Part shown: positions 28,687 through 39,004 of the stretch, piece by piece
Layout of the letters: every line of letters begins with the position of its first letter
How positions within the stretch are numbered: position 1 is the stretch's first letter
Source of the DNA: JAWKOK01 sp963765875
GTDB lineage: Bacteria; Chloroflexota; Anaerolineae; Caldilineales; Caldilineaceae
NCBI GenBank assembly: GCA_963765875.1
Contig: CAVXYK010000023.1
Location: forward strand, 1-61,700
Reading direction: 5' to 3'
Length of the DNA: 61,700 nt
Notes under the pieces: model-generated
The model's input: the letters and a program-made list of their open reading frames with translations, nothing else
The model's database searches: none
Told to the model about the DNA's origin: nothing
Translations under genes and position numbers: made by a program

Positions 28687-30091
28687 ACCGTCTCTGGATC
28701 AAGTTGCTGGGCGCGTTCGCTGTGGTCATCCTGATTGGCGTACTCGTCACGGTATTGGTGGCGCGACAGGCGGCAGCAACCCAGCTCTCCCACCTAATGA
28801 TCGGCAATCAGATGGTCAGGCCTGCCTCGTTACAGCAAGCCGTGAACAACTTCTATGCGGAACAGGGCAGTTGGGATGGCATAGACAAGCGCTTGCCGAC
28901 ACTCGTGCGCGCTGCCTCGGATGGCGGCATGATGGGGGGATGATGGGCGGGATGATGGGCGGTGCAATGGGGATGTTCGACGGCCGCATCCGCGTCGCCA
29001 ATGTCCACGGAATCATTGTGGCAGACACCGCCGGACAGATCAATGTGCCGTTGGAAACGCAATCAACCGGCACCCAGTTGCCCCTCATGGACGCCAGCAA
29101 TCAGGTCGGTACACTCTACATCGACGGCCCGATAATGACGATGCCGATGGCCAATGATACGGCTCTGATGACCGGACTGACCCGCGCGATTCTGACCGGC
29201 GCTGTGATCGCCGGGCTGGTCGCATTGATCTTGGCGGCCTTTGTCGTGCGTCAGATCACCCGGCCCGTGGTCGAATTGGGCAACGCAGCGCAGCAGATTG
29301 CTGAAGGAGATCTCGCCACCCGCGTGACAATCCGCAGCGGGGATGAACTGGGTGATCTGGCAGGATCATTCAACAGCATGGCCGAGTCGTTGCAGGAACA
29401 AGAGCAGCTACGACGCAATCTGATGGCCGATATCGCGCATGAATTACGAACACCTTTGAGCGGCATCCAGGGCAATATCGAAGCGCTGCAAGACGGTGTT
29501 TTTCCGCTGACCGCCGAGAATCTGGCGCCGATTCACGAACAGACGATCCTGCTCAATCGGCTGGTAGATGATCTGCGCACGCTGGCGCTGGCCGACGCCG
29601 GTGAATTGACGCTGACAATTGAATCGATGGATCTAGGCGAACTGTTGACACGTACGCTTGACAGCTTCCGATCCCAGGCCCACGCGTCGCAGATCAGCAT
29701 GAAGGTTGGCGATCTTAACGACGGGTCAACCGTCGTGGTTGCCGGCGACCGAGTACGGCTTAGCCAAGTGGCGACAAACCTCATCGACAATGCGTTGCGC
29801 CATACATCTTCAGGCGGAACCGTCACGGTTGACATGACCCTTGAAGGAGCGACCGTGCGCTGGTCCGTCACCGACAGCGGTGAGGGCATCGCCGCGGCAG
29901 ACTTGCCCCACATCTTCGATCGGTTCTACCGCGCCGACGGCTCACGCAGCCGTTTGAGTGGTGGCAGCGGGTTGGGCCTGACCATCGTCAAGCAGATTGT
30001 CACGGCTCACAATGGCGTCATTGATGTGATCAGTCCGCCTCCGGGGGCGCCGCGGGGAACACGGTTCACGGTGACGCTGCCCGCTGTGTGA
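28683..30091 (+). CDS. Sensor histidine kinase with a Met/Gly-rich outside loop (one frameshift)
   Basis: About 470 residues. Helix 1 (LLGAFAVVILIGVLVTVLVA) and helix 2 (LTRAILTGAVIAGLVALILA) flank an outside domain with a run of MMGG repeats near residue 85, then MFDGRIRVANVHGIIVADTA. HAMP (RQITRPVVELGNAAQQIAEG), H-box DIAHELRTPLSGIQGN, N-box NLIDNALRHT, and GSGLGLTIVKQIVTAHNG follow. One G is missing from a G-run at about 28935; adding it joins MMGG in frame. Met-rich loops bind Cu(I) or Ag(I), so a copper/silver sensor is inferred. Confidence 0.92.
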
Positions 30092-30421
30092 GCCATTTGA
30101 TTGCCTGCAGCGTTATCGCTATGCTCACACCCCGGAACAATGCCTGAGACCTGATTCGAACTCGAGAGAGATGGATAATTTTGCCATCCGCTCAAGTATG
30201 ATTTACGATCCAATATGTCTTACGATCGTACAACTCCGATGATGTGGCGAACCCGTCTGATTCTGGTTGGCCAACAATTGACACCATACGATCTTGCTGG
30301 TTGTTCCCGCGCCCACACAATCGTGGAGCGCGTTTCAGCGCGTTGTTGAGACAGAACCCATTCACAACATCGGGGTAAGCCTGCTGTCCAGACAGTAGGC
30401 GCATTCGCGGAAATCACCTTG
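30092..30421. other. Intergenic, no gene seen
   Basis: Only short frames. A small GCGC inverted repeat lies near 30330. It should hold the promoter of the sigma factor gene. Confidence 0.4.
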
Positions 30422-31016
30422 ATGACAGACTCACTATTTATCGACAACCGAAACCAGCGACCCTCTGATGAGGCCTTACTACGCGCCTGTCGAACGGGCG
30501 ATGCAGCGGCATGGGAGAAACTCCTGAATCGCTACGAGCGGCTGGTCTACTCCATCGCGCGCAATACCGGCCTATCCCCCGAGGACGCCGCCGATATCAC
30601 GCAACTCACGTTTAGCTATCTGTTGCAAGGCCTGGACGGCATGACTGATGAAGGCAATCTGCGTGCATGGCTGGCAACCGTGGCCAAACGCCACAGCCGT
30701 CGTCTCCTGGTTCGCCAGCTCCGCTATCAGACATCGGATATCGATGATGAGATCGTCAGCAAGCTTGCTGCCAGGCCAGGCCAAGGCCGATGGGATCGAG
30801 CGTTGGGAACTGGCTGAATGGCTGCGCAGTGGCCTAGAGCGCATCGACGAACGATGCAGACGTCTGCTTCGTGCACTCTATTTCGATCCGGACGAGCCGT
30901 CATACGCAAACATCGCGTCATCGATCGGCATTGCCGAGGGCAGCGTCGGGCCGATCCGCGCCCGCTGCCTGAAACGACTGCGAGACTCACTGACCGATAG
31001 CGACGGCAACGCTTGA
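30422..31016 (+). CDS. ECF-type sigma-70 family factor (one frameshift)
   Basis: About 197 residues. Region 2: DEALLRACRTGDAAAWEKLL, NRYERLVYSIARNTGLSPED, AADITQLTFSYLLQGLDGM, NLRAWLATVAKRHSRRLLVR. After a break near 30.78 kb comes region 4: ERIDERCRRLLRALYFDPDE, PSYANIASSIGIAEGSVGPI, RARCLKRLRDSL. The conserved GTP of the turn is GVGP-like here. ECF factors direct polymerase to a small regulon. The anti-sigma-like gene and the TPR-CHAT gene lie directly downstream, a linkage common in Chloroflexota and cyanobacteria. Confidence 0.9.
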
Positions 31017-31134
31017 CACCCGTTCGATGCTGAAAGTCAACGTCTGTTCTACGATTGGTGTATTTTTGACCAGCGAATCGTGCAGTTAATGGATAGACAT
31101 TGTTGTTTCTTGGTAGCTGTACAGCGGTACACTG

Positions 31135-31229
31135 ATAGACCGCGGATTAGGCGAATTCGGCGGACAAAACCAGATTGATTCGGATTTTATCCGCGAGAAT
31201 CAGCCTCATCCGCCAAATCCGCGGTCTAT
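31135..31229. repeat. Palindrome between sigma factor and anti-sigma genes
   Basis: ATAGACCGCGGAT (31135-31147) pairs perfectly with ATCCGCGGTCTAT (31217-31229), and GGCGGA with TCCGCC inside. It belongs to the same type of word-repeat palindrome as those at 4.05, 41.5 and 50.5 kb. Confidence 0.6.
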
Positions 31230-31277
31230 TTGGATCGCAGCCTGAATAGTTACGATTTTTGTGAGCCGAACTCGATT

Positions 31278-31919
31278 ATGGATACAAATCCGATGCCAAC
31301 TTGGCAACAATTGATAGACTGGATTGAAGGCAGACTATCGACGGCGGACGCCGCCATCATTGAGCAACAGGTGGCCGGCGCCGACGAAAAGACGCTGGCC
31401 GATGTTGCCTGGATACGCGCCTTCCTACGCGTCGGCGATGAGATCGTCTTGGACGAACCGCCGGCCGAACTGCGTACTACTCTGCGAGCAAGTTTTGACG
31501 CCTACGCCGGCAAGAAGGTCGCAGAGCGGGAGACTGACGATTCTCCAAATCTACTGAATCGTCTGGTCGCCGCGCTCACATTCGACAGCGGATTGCAGCC
31601 CGGCCTTGCCGGCGCCCGCGCCGGCGATTTAGGCGCGGCTCGCCAACTGATCTACTCGACCGATACGCTCGACCTTTCGCTCAATGTTCAGCATGGGACC
31701 GATGGCGTGCGCGTCGATGGACAAATTCTCCCGGTCAAAGACCTTACACTTGATGCCTTTCAAGTCCGAATTCAGCAGGGGACCCAGCTTGTGGCAGACA
31801 CGCCTGTCGATCCATACGGCCTCTTCTCTTTCACAAACGTCAGGCCAAACAGCTATCAGTTGCTCCTGAATATCGAAGACCTGAGCGTTTGGATTGATCC
31901 CCTAGATCTGCGTGAATAA
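31278..31919 (+). CDS. Anti-sigma-like protein with a C-terminal beta-sandwich
   Basis: A 213-residue protein without membrane helix. The N-terminus TWQQLIDWIEGRLSTADAAI and EQQVAGADEKTLADVAWIRA resembles the helical start of anti-sigma factors but lacks zinc ligands. The middle has LLNRLVAALTFDS and ARQLIYSTDTLDLSLNVQ. The end, DTPVDPYGLFSFTNVRPNSY, resembles a carboxypeptidase-regulatory-like beta domain. Placed between the ECF gene and TPR-CHAT gene (12-base gap), it probably controls the sigma factor. The ATG at 31278 was chosen by position; no strong ribosome binding site is seen. The frame is intact. Confidence 0.6.
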   Translation: MDTNPMPTWQQLIDWIEGRLSTADAAIIEQQVAGADEKTLADVAWIRAFLRVGDEIVLDEPPAELRTTLRASFDAYAGKKVAERETDDSPNLLNRLVAALTFDSGLQPGLAGARAGDLGAARQLIYSTDTLDLSLNVQHGTDGVRVDGQILPVKDLTLDAFQVRIQQGTQLVADTPVDPYGLFSFTNVRPNSYQLLLNIEDLSVWIDPLDLRE

Positions 31920-31931
31920 GATCGCACATCC

Positions 31932-34876
31932 ATGACAAACCTTCCCATCGTTGACGAAATCGTGGTGGAGCTGCTGGCTCTGCCCTCATTTACGCACCAG
32001 ATGGAGCTTCTGGTCGCCAACAATCTGGCGGACGAGGCCGGTCTGGCCGAGTTGCTATCCTATGCAGAAAAGGCTGCCCGCCATGATCCGTTGCAGGCGC
32101 GCGCGTTGACGCAGCTCTGTGAACAGGTTGCGATCCAGATCGCCACCCCGGCGCTGGTTCCCCGAGCAAACTACCTGAGCGCACAAACATACGTCCTGCG
32201 TGGGGATGCAGACACGGCCTTGAAACTCATCAAAATCGCCCGCAGCCAGTTCGTCGACCTGGGGATGACGGTGGATGCACTGCGCACCGATGTCGGAGCG
32301 ATGAACACGTTGACAGCGCTCGGGCGATATCACAACGCACTGGAAAGCGGCGGCGCGGCGCTCGCCCAGATCGACAACGCACTTGCAAGTGCGGACCAGG
32401 AGTCCACAGTCGCCCTGAACCTGATCCGTGCCAAGATCCATGATAACCAGGGGCCTGCTCTCTGCGAAATGGGCCGGTTCGAAGAGGCACTGACCGCATA
32501 CGATCGCGCTGAATCGATCTTTGAGTCGTTACAGATGACGGAGGATCAGGTACTTGTCCTGAACAATCGCGGTGTTGCTCTCCGCTATCTTGGCCGCGTG
32601 GATGAGGCGCTGGACGCGTACCAGCAAGCCGCTGCCCTGTTACCCGACGCCGGATATCTGTATGCGCTGATGTTGAACAACATCGGTGACGCCCACTTGC
32701 TTCTGGGCGATTATCAGGCAAGCTTGGCTGCCCTTGCCGAGGCCCGGCGCGAGTTCTCTACGTTGGATGCGGAGTACGATCTACAGATTTGCATCAGCCA
32801 CATGGCAGATGCCTACCTTGCGCTCAATCTATATCCGGAAGCGCTTGCGCTCTATCGAGGGGCGGTCGAAAGTCTCGAAACAACCGACTACCAATACTAC
32901 CTGGGCAAGGCTCTCTGGGGGATTGGTTCGATCCATATTGCCCTGCTCGAGTTGGACGAGGCTGACGCTGTCCTCAAACAAGCCGTTGAGCTCTTCATCG
33001 GCCTAGACAACGTGCCCATTGCCGCCCAAATCATTCTGGAACAATCCGCTTTGCACGAAGCACGAGGCGATCACTCTACCGCGCTGGATGCGGCACAACA
33101 GGCGCTCGACATGCTTGGTGGTCAAGGATGGCCCGTACAACGTGTCTACGCACATCTGCGCCTGGCAGACTTGCTTCTTCCGGACAGTGAAGAAGCCGAG
33201 CGCCATCTACAACAGGTGGACACTCTGCTTCAAGATGTCGGTCTTCCTCACCTTCGCTACCGCTTCCTCCAGCGTATGGGGCGGGTGCGCCTGCTGCAAG
33301 GCAGAGATGACGAGGCGCAGCAACTGCTCGAAGCGGCAATTGCAGAGATCGAACGACTACGCAGTTCACTCGTCGATGAAGCGATGCTCGTCTCGTTTCA
33401 GCAGGACAAGATGGCAGCGTACGAAGCCCTTATCCAACTCCACCTCCAACGATTGGCCGTGGATCAGAACGACGAGCAGGCACTTCAACGCACTTTCGAC
33501 CTCATCGAACGCACCAAGTCGCGTGCTCTGGTCGAACGCATCTCGGGTGCGGTGCATGCGCAAGTGCCAGAAAAGGGAGACACAGAAGGGGAAGACCAAG
33601 AAACGCTAGACCGCCTTCGACGGATACAGAATAGCCTGAACGCGATCTACAGCGATATGCTCGGGCACGACAGCGGCACGCCCGACGAACAGACAATGTC
33701 CGGAGACCGGACATTGCGAATGCGCCAACTCGGCGAACGGGCCACCAAGTTGGAACAGGATCTGACGCAGGTTCGTCTGCAACTGGCCGCACATCAGCGT
33801 GCGTCGGAACCGTTCGAGCAACCGCTGCCGTTGCCTGAAATTCAGGCAAATATGCCCGGCGATCTCAAGATCGTCAGCTATCACATTGCCGGCGACGAGG
33901 TATTGGCGTTTGTCTTAACACATGACACCATTCATGTTGTCCGCAAGATCAGTTCGACATCAACCGTGCAAGATCAATTGGATCTGCTGGCGTCGCAGTG
34001 GAATCATCTTCGAGCCCGCAGCGCTGTCGTCGAACGCCACATCGCCAGGTTTGAGCGCAACGCACAACACATTCTGCACCAACTCTATCTCAGTCTGCTG
34101 GCGCCGCTCGAACAACTGCTCGGCCTCGACGTGGATGCGTCGGTGGGAAGGATCGTGATCGTGCCCCATGGCCTGTTGCATCAGGCGCCGTTCCAGGCAC
34201 TCTATGACGGTGAGCGCTATCTGATCGAGAAGGCGGAGATCTCCTTTGCGCAAAGTGCGACCGTACTCGCTCTCTGCCAACAGCGACAACCACGTCAATC
34301 AGACCAGCTCCTGGTTTTGGGTGTGTCCGATCCCGCTATTCCGGCCGTGGAAGCAGAGGCACTGTCCATAGCCCAAGTGCTGCCACAGGCCGATCTCTTT
34401 TTGAATGAGAAAGCCGGTCTCGAAACCTTGTCTGCCAACGTGTCCGCTTGTCGAGTCCTGCACCTTGCTTGCCACGGACTCTTTCGGACTGACAACCCGA
34501 TGTTTTCAGCCCTGAAACTGTACGATGGATGGTTGACCGCGGCAGACTCTTCAGGGCTCGATCTCGATGGAGCGATTGTCGTGCTCAGCGCCTGTGAATC
34601 GGGACGGGGCGCGGTTCTGGCCGGCGACGAAACGATGGGACTCACGCGAGCGTTCTGGGGGCAGGCGCGGCCACGCTCGTTGTGAGCCAGTGGCTGGTGC
34701 AGGACGACACCGGCGCCATGTTGATGGCGGAATGGTACGCAAGGCTTGCGAGAGGGCAAAACGCTGCTGCTGCGTTGAGAGGCGCTCAGTTGGCCATCAA
34801 GAGTAGTCATCCACATCCTTACTACTGGGCTCCCTTCGTGTTGATCGGCAGCCGCTCTGCTATTTTTGACGAATAG
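31932..34876 (+). CDS. TPR-CHAT caspase-like protease (one frameshift)
   Basis: About 981 residues. The first 500 are TPR-type helical repeats (for example GPALCEMGRFEEALTAYDRA, NNRGVALRYLGRVDEALDAY, NNIGDAHLLLGDYQASLAAL). A helical linker follows, then the CHAT domain: RIVIVPHGLLHQAPFQALYD, RVLHLACHGLFRTDNPMFSA with the catalytic His, and IVVLSACESGRGAVLAGDET with the catalytic Cys. One base is missing near 34.66 kb; restoring it gives the conserved GAGAATLVVSQW, and the end HPYYWAPFVLIG is normal. CHAT proteases act in cell-death or conflict pathways and are often switched on through their TPR repeats. Confidence 0.92.
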
Positions 34877-34946
34877 GGCCTGATCCCAACGATCGGCCCG
34901 ACGTTGCACGGACTGCCGGTTTCTTATCGGCAAAAGGAGGAAGACG

Positions 34947-36506
34947 TTGCGAAATATCTACCACAAACTACTACTGGTTTGCGTTTTGATTGGATTGTTT
35001 CTGTTTGTAGGGGTTCCGATCGGGCACGCCGATGTCGGAGAAGATGACGATCCGGAGACAACAGAAGTCGTTGTGAAGCTGAATCCGACCGGCGGCACAA
35101 ACATTGAAGCGATCAATGCGGCATATGGCACCATCACAATCGAAGTGCTTGTCGGCAGCGCGGGAATCTACCGGTTGCGCGTGCCCGCAGCCACCACAGC
35201 CGACAAGATCGCCAATGAAATGCAAGGGGACGGACGCCTGCTCTACGCCGAACCAAACTACAGCAGCGAAGCGCCGGAAGGCAACCCACGTCATATCGGC
35301 TCGTGGGGCGGGGCGGATGAGGGCGGATCCGCCGAGCAGTACGCTTTCGACATGCTTGGACTGCCTGATGCTCATCAGTTTAGGCGCGGACAGGGCGTTG
35401 TCGTGGCCGTTCTGGACACAGGCGTCCAGCTCGACCACCCTGATCTGGCCGGCAGTTGGACGACGGCACGCTATGATTTTATCGACGATGACGACAATCC
35501 CACTGACGTGTCGGATGGTCAGGACAACGACGGCGATGGTCACTTTGATGAGGCGTTTGGCCACGGAACCCACGTGTCGGGCATCGTGCATCTCACGGCG
35601 CCCGAGGCCAAAATCATGCCGCTGCGTGTGCTGGAAGCCGACGGGCACGGCAATATCTTCGTCATTGCTGAGGCGATTCAGTTTGCGGTCGACAACGGGG
35701 CGGATATCATCAGCCTTAGTTTGGGGTCGGCGCAGGAATCAGAGCTGATGGAAGATGTCATAAAGGATGTGATCGAAGCTCACGATGTTGTCGTTGTTGC
35801 GGCCGCCGGTAACTTGGGCAGCAATGAAAAACAGTTCCCGGCATCGGAAGAAGAGGTATTGGCCGTCACGTCCATTGATGAGCGCAGCAGGAAGTCCGAC
35901 TTCGCCAACTACGGCGAGTGGATCGACGTCGCTGCGCCGGGCGAGGCCATCCTCAGCTCCTTCCCTGTGAGCGACCAGGCGACATGGAGCGGCACATCGA
36001 TGGCTGTTCCCTTTGTGTCCGGCCATGCTGCCCTGATCCGCAGTGCGCTCCCTGCCATGCAGTCCACCGAGGTCATGGCCTACATTCGGGCATCCGCCCA
36101 ATCACTGGATTCGCTGAACCCGAGTTTTGAAGACGAGCTGGGCACGGGACGGATCAATATCGGCGGCAGCATACGAGCGATATGTACCGAAGACGGCACA
36201 TGCAGCTTGCCAGACCTGACCGGAGAGATTGTCCTTGAATCGCGCGCCGTCGTCGAAAGTCGCCCAGGCGCCGGCTTTGTCGGCGTTTGGACCATCGGCG
36301 GGCACACCTTCGTTGCCGACACGAGTACAGAGATTCGAGAAGAAGATGGAGCCCTTGTCATCGGCGCCTGCGCTGATGTCGAATACCTGAACGCATCACC
36401 CTACACAGCGCTGGAAATTCGCAGTCGCGAACGGGATAAATGTCCTGTCGGTCCGACTATTCCACCATTGAACCGAAATCTATACCTTCCGGTCATCACC
36501 CGCTAA
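34947..36506 (+). CDS. Secreted subtilisin-like protease with a C-terminal DUF5666-like domain
   Basis: 519 residues, intact, opening at TTG with AAAGGAGG seven bases before it. A signal peptide (LLLVCVLIGLFLFVGVPIGH) and an inhibitor-like propeptide (VVVKLNPTGGTNIEAINAAY) precede the S8 domain: Asp157 (AVLDTGVQLDHPDL), a calcium-type loop (DGQDNDGDGHFDEAF), His206 (GHGTHVSG), Asn289 (AAAGN) and Ser351 (GTSMAVPFVSGH). The last 90 residues (LTGEIVLESRAVVESRPGAG, FVGVWTIGGHTFVADTSTEI) match the repeat found in the next gene. It ends LYLPVITR. It lies 70 bases after TPR-CHAT, suggesting a linked protease pathway. Confidence 0.92.
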   Translation: MRNIYHKLLLVCVLIGLFLFVGVPIGHADVGEDDDPETTEVVVKLNPTGGTNIEAINAAYGTITIEVLVGSAGIYRLRVPAATTADKIANEMQGDGRLLYAEPNYSSEAPEGNPRHIGSWGGADEGGSAEQYAFDMLGLPDAHQFRRGQGVVVAVLDTGVQLDHPDLAGSWTTARYDFIDDDDNPTDVSDGQDNDGDGHFDEAFGHGTHVSGIVHLTAPEAKIMPLRVLEADGHGNIFVIAEAIQFAVDNGADIISLSLGSAQESELMEDVIKDVIEAHDVVVVAAAGNLGSNEKQFPASEEEVLAVTSIDERSRKSDFANYGEWIDVAAPGEAILSSFPVSDQATWSGTSMAVPFVSGHAALIRSALPAMQSTEVMAYIRASAQSLDSLNPSFEDELGTGRINIGGSIRAICTEDGTCSLPDLTGEIVLESRAVVESRPGAGFVGVWTIGGHTFVADTSTEIREEDGALVIGACADVEYLNASPYTALEIRSRERDKCPVGPTIPPLNRNLYLPVITR

Positions 36507-36541
36507 AATTACCCCACAACTCGGCGTCTTCATATTGCTGC

Positions 36542-36597
36542 AATGACCCCAAAAAGCAGGCATGTTTTTGTGAACATGCCTGCTTTTTGGGGTCATT
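36542..36597 (+). terminator. Long perfect hairpin after the subtilase gene
   Basis: A 25-bp perfect stem (36542-36566 with 36573-36597) and 6-base loop, 35 bases after the stop. The stem contains A5/T5 runs. Termination is inferred from position. Confidence 0.65.
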
Positions 36598-36727
36598 TAG
36601 TATTCCATTTCCACCAATTTCAGAATCTGGTGTATTTTCGCGCCGCCGGTGGTGCAGTTATAGAGCGGAGGACAGCATTGTCCTGCAACTGTCGGGTTTG
36701 TATTAGTCATGAGCTTGGAGGATAGAA

Positions 36728-38786
36728 ATGGAACGTACCACGAATCAGCGCCACCTACCCACTATTTGGATCGTTGGGGGGGCGCTCCTACTGCTTCTTC
36801 TGACAATCTTGAGTTGGAACAGCGTATTGGCTGCCCCTGTCAATGAGGCCCCGCTCTCAGACGGCGACGTAGAAGTCTACGGCCGCATCGATAGCTTCCC
36901 CGCGGCGCTGACCGGCGATTGGATCGTAGATGGCATCACCTATGTCGCGGATGGCAGTACTGAGTTCAAGCAGGAAGCGGGGCCGTTTGCGGCAAAGAAG
37001 TGTGTGAAGGTCGCCCATTTCCCAGGCACGTCACCCTTGACAGCCAGCGAGATCGAAACGGAAAACGACTCGGACTGTGACGGCACTGTGACCGAAACGC
37101 CGGAGAGTACTGAAACACCGGAGAACACTGAAACACCGGAGAGCACTGAAACACCAGAGAGCACTGAAACACCGGAGAGCACTGAAACACCGGAGAGCAC
37201 TGAAACACCGGAGAGCACTGAAACACCGGAGAGCACTGAAACACCGGAGAGCACTGAAACACCGGAGAGCACTGAAACGCCAGCGCCCTCGGAAACGCCT
37301 ACGCCGGACGATGATGAACGCAAGGTGCGTGGCATTGTCGACCGTCTTCCCGACTCCGGCCTGACCGGCACGTGGGTCATCGACGGCGTCGAATACTTGG
37401 CAGACGGCAGCACCGAGTTCGAGCAAAACGATGGACCGTTTGTCGTTGGCGCCTGCGTCGAGGTCGAACTGCACGCGTCAGGCGACCCCGCAGTCATCGA
37501 TGAGATCGAGACCGAGCATATGGGGCACTGCCAGGGAACGCCGACATCAACGCCCGGAGCAACGGGCACCCCTGACAACGAAGAGGAAATCTACGGTCGT
37601 GTCGATAGCTTCCCAGCGGGTCTAGTCGGTAACTGGATCGTAAACGGCACAACCTACGCTGCCGATTCCAATTCTGAATTCGAACAAGAGCATGGCCCAT
37701 TCGTCGCCGGCGCCTGCATCAAAATCCACGCCGACACGAGCATGTCCCCCCCGTCCATGCCGCGAAGTTGAGACAGAGCATGAATACCGTTGCGGCAGCG
37801 ACAGTACGCCTCCGACTACGCCGGAAGCGGAGATGTACGGCGCGATCCAGAGCTTTCCCGAAGGCTTGGTCGGAACCTGGAACATCGGTGGTATGACCTT
37901 TACTGTTGATGGAGGCACCGAATTTGACCAGGAACATGTCTCATTTGGGATCGGTGTTACAGTGAAAGTACATTTCATCACCCGGGATGATGGTACCCAC
38001 TACGCACGTGAAATCGAAACGAAATTCCAGACCGACAGCGATGACGATGATGGCGACGGCGAGTTTGAGGGCGCTGAGGGTCATTCCTACGGCGTCATCA
38101 CTGCTTTGCCGGACAGTTTGATCGGCGAATGGACCGTTGGCGGCATAAAGTACACGGCAACCGCGCAGACACGGTTCGAAGAGGAGGACGGTGGGTTCGC
38201 GACCGGCGCTCAGGCCAAGGTCGAATATGTGACGCGCAATGGTGAGCGTGTCGCACGCAAGATCGAAATGACTTCGGCCAATGGCGAAGTCTCGGATGAC
38301 GAACATGCCAGGCTCTTCGGATATGTTCGGAAGATGCCTGCAAACGGTTTCGTCGGCGCATGGACCATTGATGACACTGCTTTTTCTGCAGATGCAGCAA
38401 GTCGCTATCAAGAGGATCACGGTCTGCTGGGGCTGGGCGCTTTTGTATCGGTTGAATATACGCTACAGGATGGCAAACTGCTCATTCACGAACTTGAGAC
38501 CCATGTGCCCCCTGGGGCGGGAAGTGACGATGCGGTTGGCCGAATTGAGGGTAACGGCGATGGTAGCGTGGTTGCCGCTATGCAATCAGGGGCTTGGCGC
38601 ATCGGCGGTGTAGCATACCAGGTATCACCGGTAACGAATTTAGATGATGCTGCAGCGCCCTTGACAGTCGGTGCGTTGGTGACAGTCAACAGCTACGATG
38701 ACGTCAACGGCAACCGAGTCGCCACCCAGATTCGCAGCATTCGTGTCGGCGATCAACGGATATTCTTGCCTGTGGTGATTCGCTAA
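36728..38786 (+). CDS. Secreted DUF5666-repeat protein with a TPESTE linker (one frameshift)
   Basis: About 686 residues. Signal anchor: IWIVGGALLLLLLTILSW. Then about seven copies of a 60-residue beta-rich repeat typified by EVYGRIDSFPAALTGDWIVD, GITYVADGSTEFKQEAGPFA, and a closing EIETE. Between repeats 1 and 2 is a Thr/Pro/Glu linker of ten TPESTE units. One base is off in a C-run near 37750; correcting it joins the frames. The C-terminus is RIFLPVVIR. The same repeat ends the subtilase upstream, so it could be a substrate, partner or shared surface anchor. GGAGG lies before the ATG. Confidence 0.85.
37097..37276 (+). repeat. Ten tandem 18-bp units encoding TPESTE
   Basis: Consensus ACACCGGAGAGCACTGAA. 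The first two and the fourth units differ by a base or two; the last six are identical, which suggests recent slippage expansion. Confidence 0.9.
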
Positions 38787-38828
38787 AAGGCCGGTTTGAG
38801 ACAGAATCGAAAGAGCGCAGATGCTTTT

Positions 38829-38872
38829 CCAGTGGTGACAGAAACGATGTCCATCGTTTCTGTCACCACTGG
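38829..38872 (+). terminator. Long perfect palindrome after the DUF5666 protein gene
   Basis: A 21-bp perfect stem (38829-38849 with 38852-38872) with only two unpaired bases, 43 bases after the stop, between convergent genes. Confidence 0.6.
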
Positions 38873-39004
38873 CGCTTACCACTAATCATGCGAGCTCGGC
38901 CAAGGATGGTGAATGACCTCAACAGTACGCCCGGCAGACAAGTTTGTCCGTTGGAACACCAGGCCCACATTGACGACAGATCCTCGTTGCAGTTGAAGCA
39001 ATAT

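Noticed and set aside
4664..34876. Programmed ribosomal frameshifting as the cause of the many split genes
   Set aside because: The breaks occur in unrelated families at different places and lack a common slippery site with a structure downstream.
37097..37276. Regular 18-bp repeats as a CRISPR array
   Set aside because: The units are contiguous without spacers and encode TPESTE in the frame of a secreted protein.
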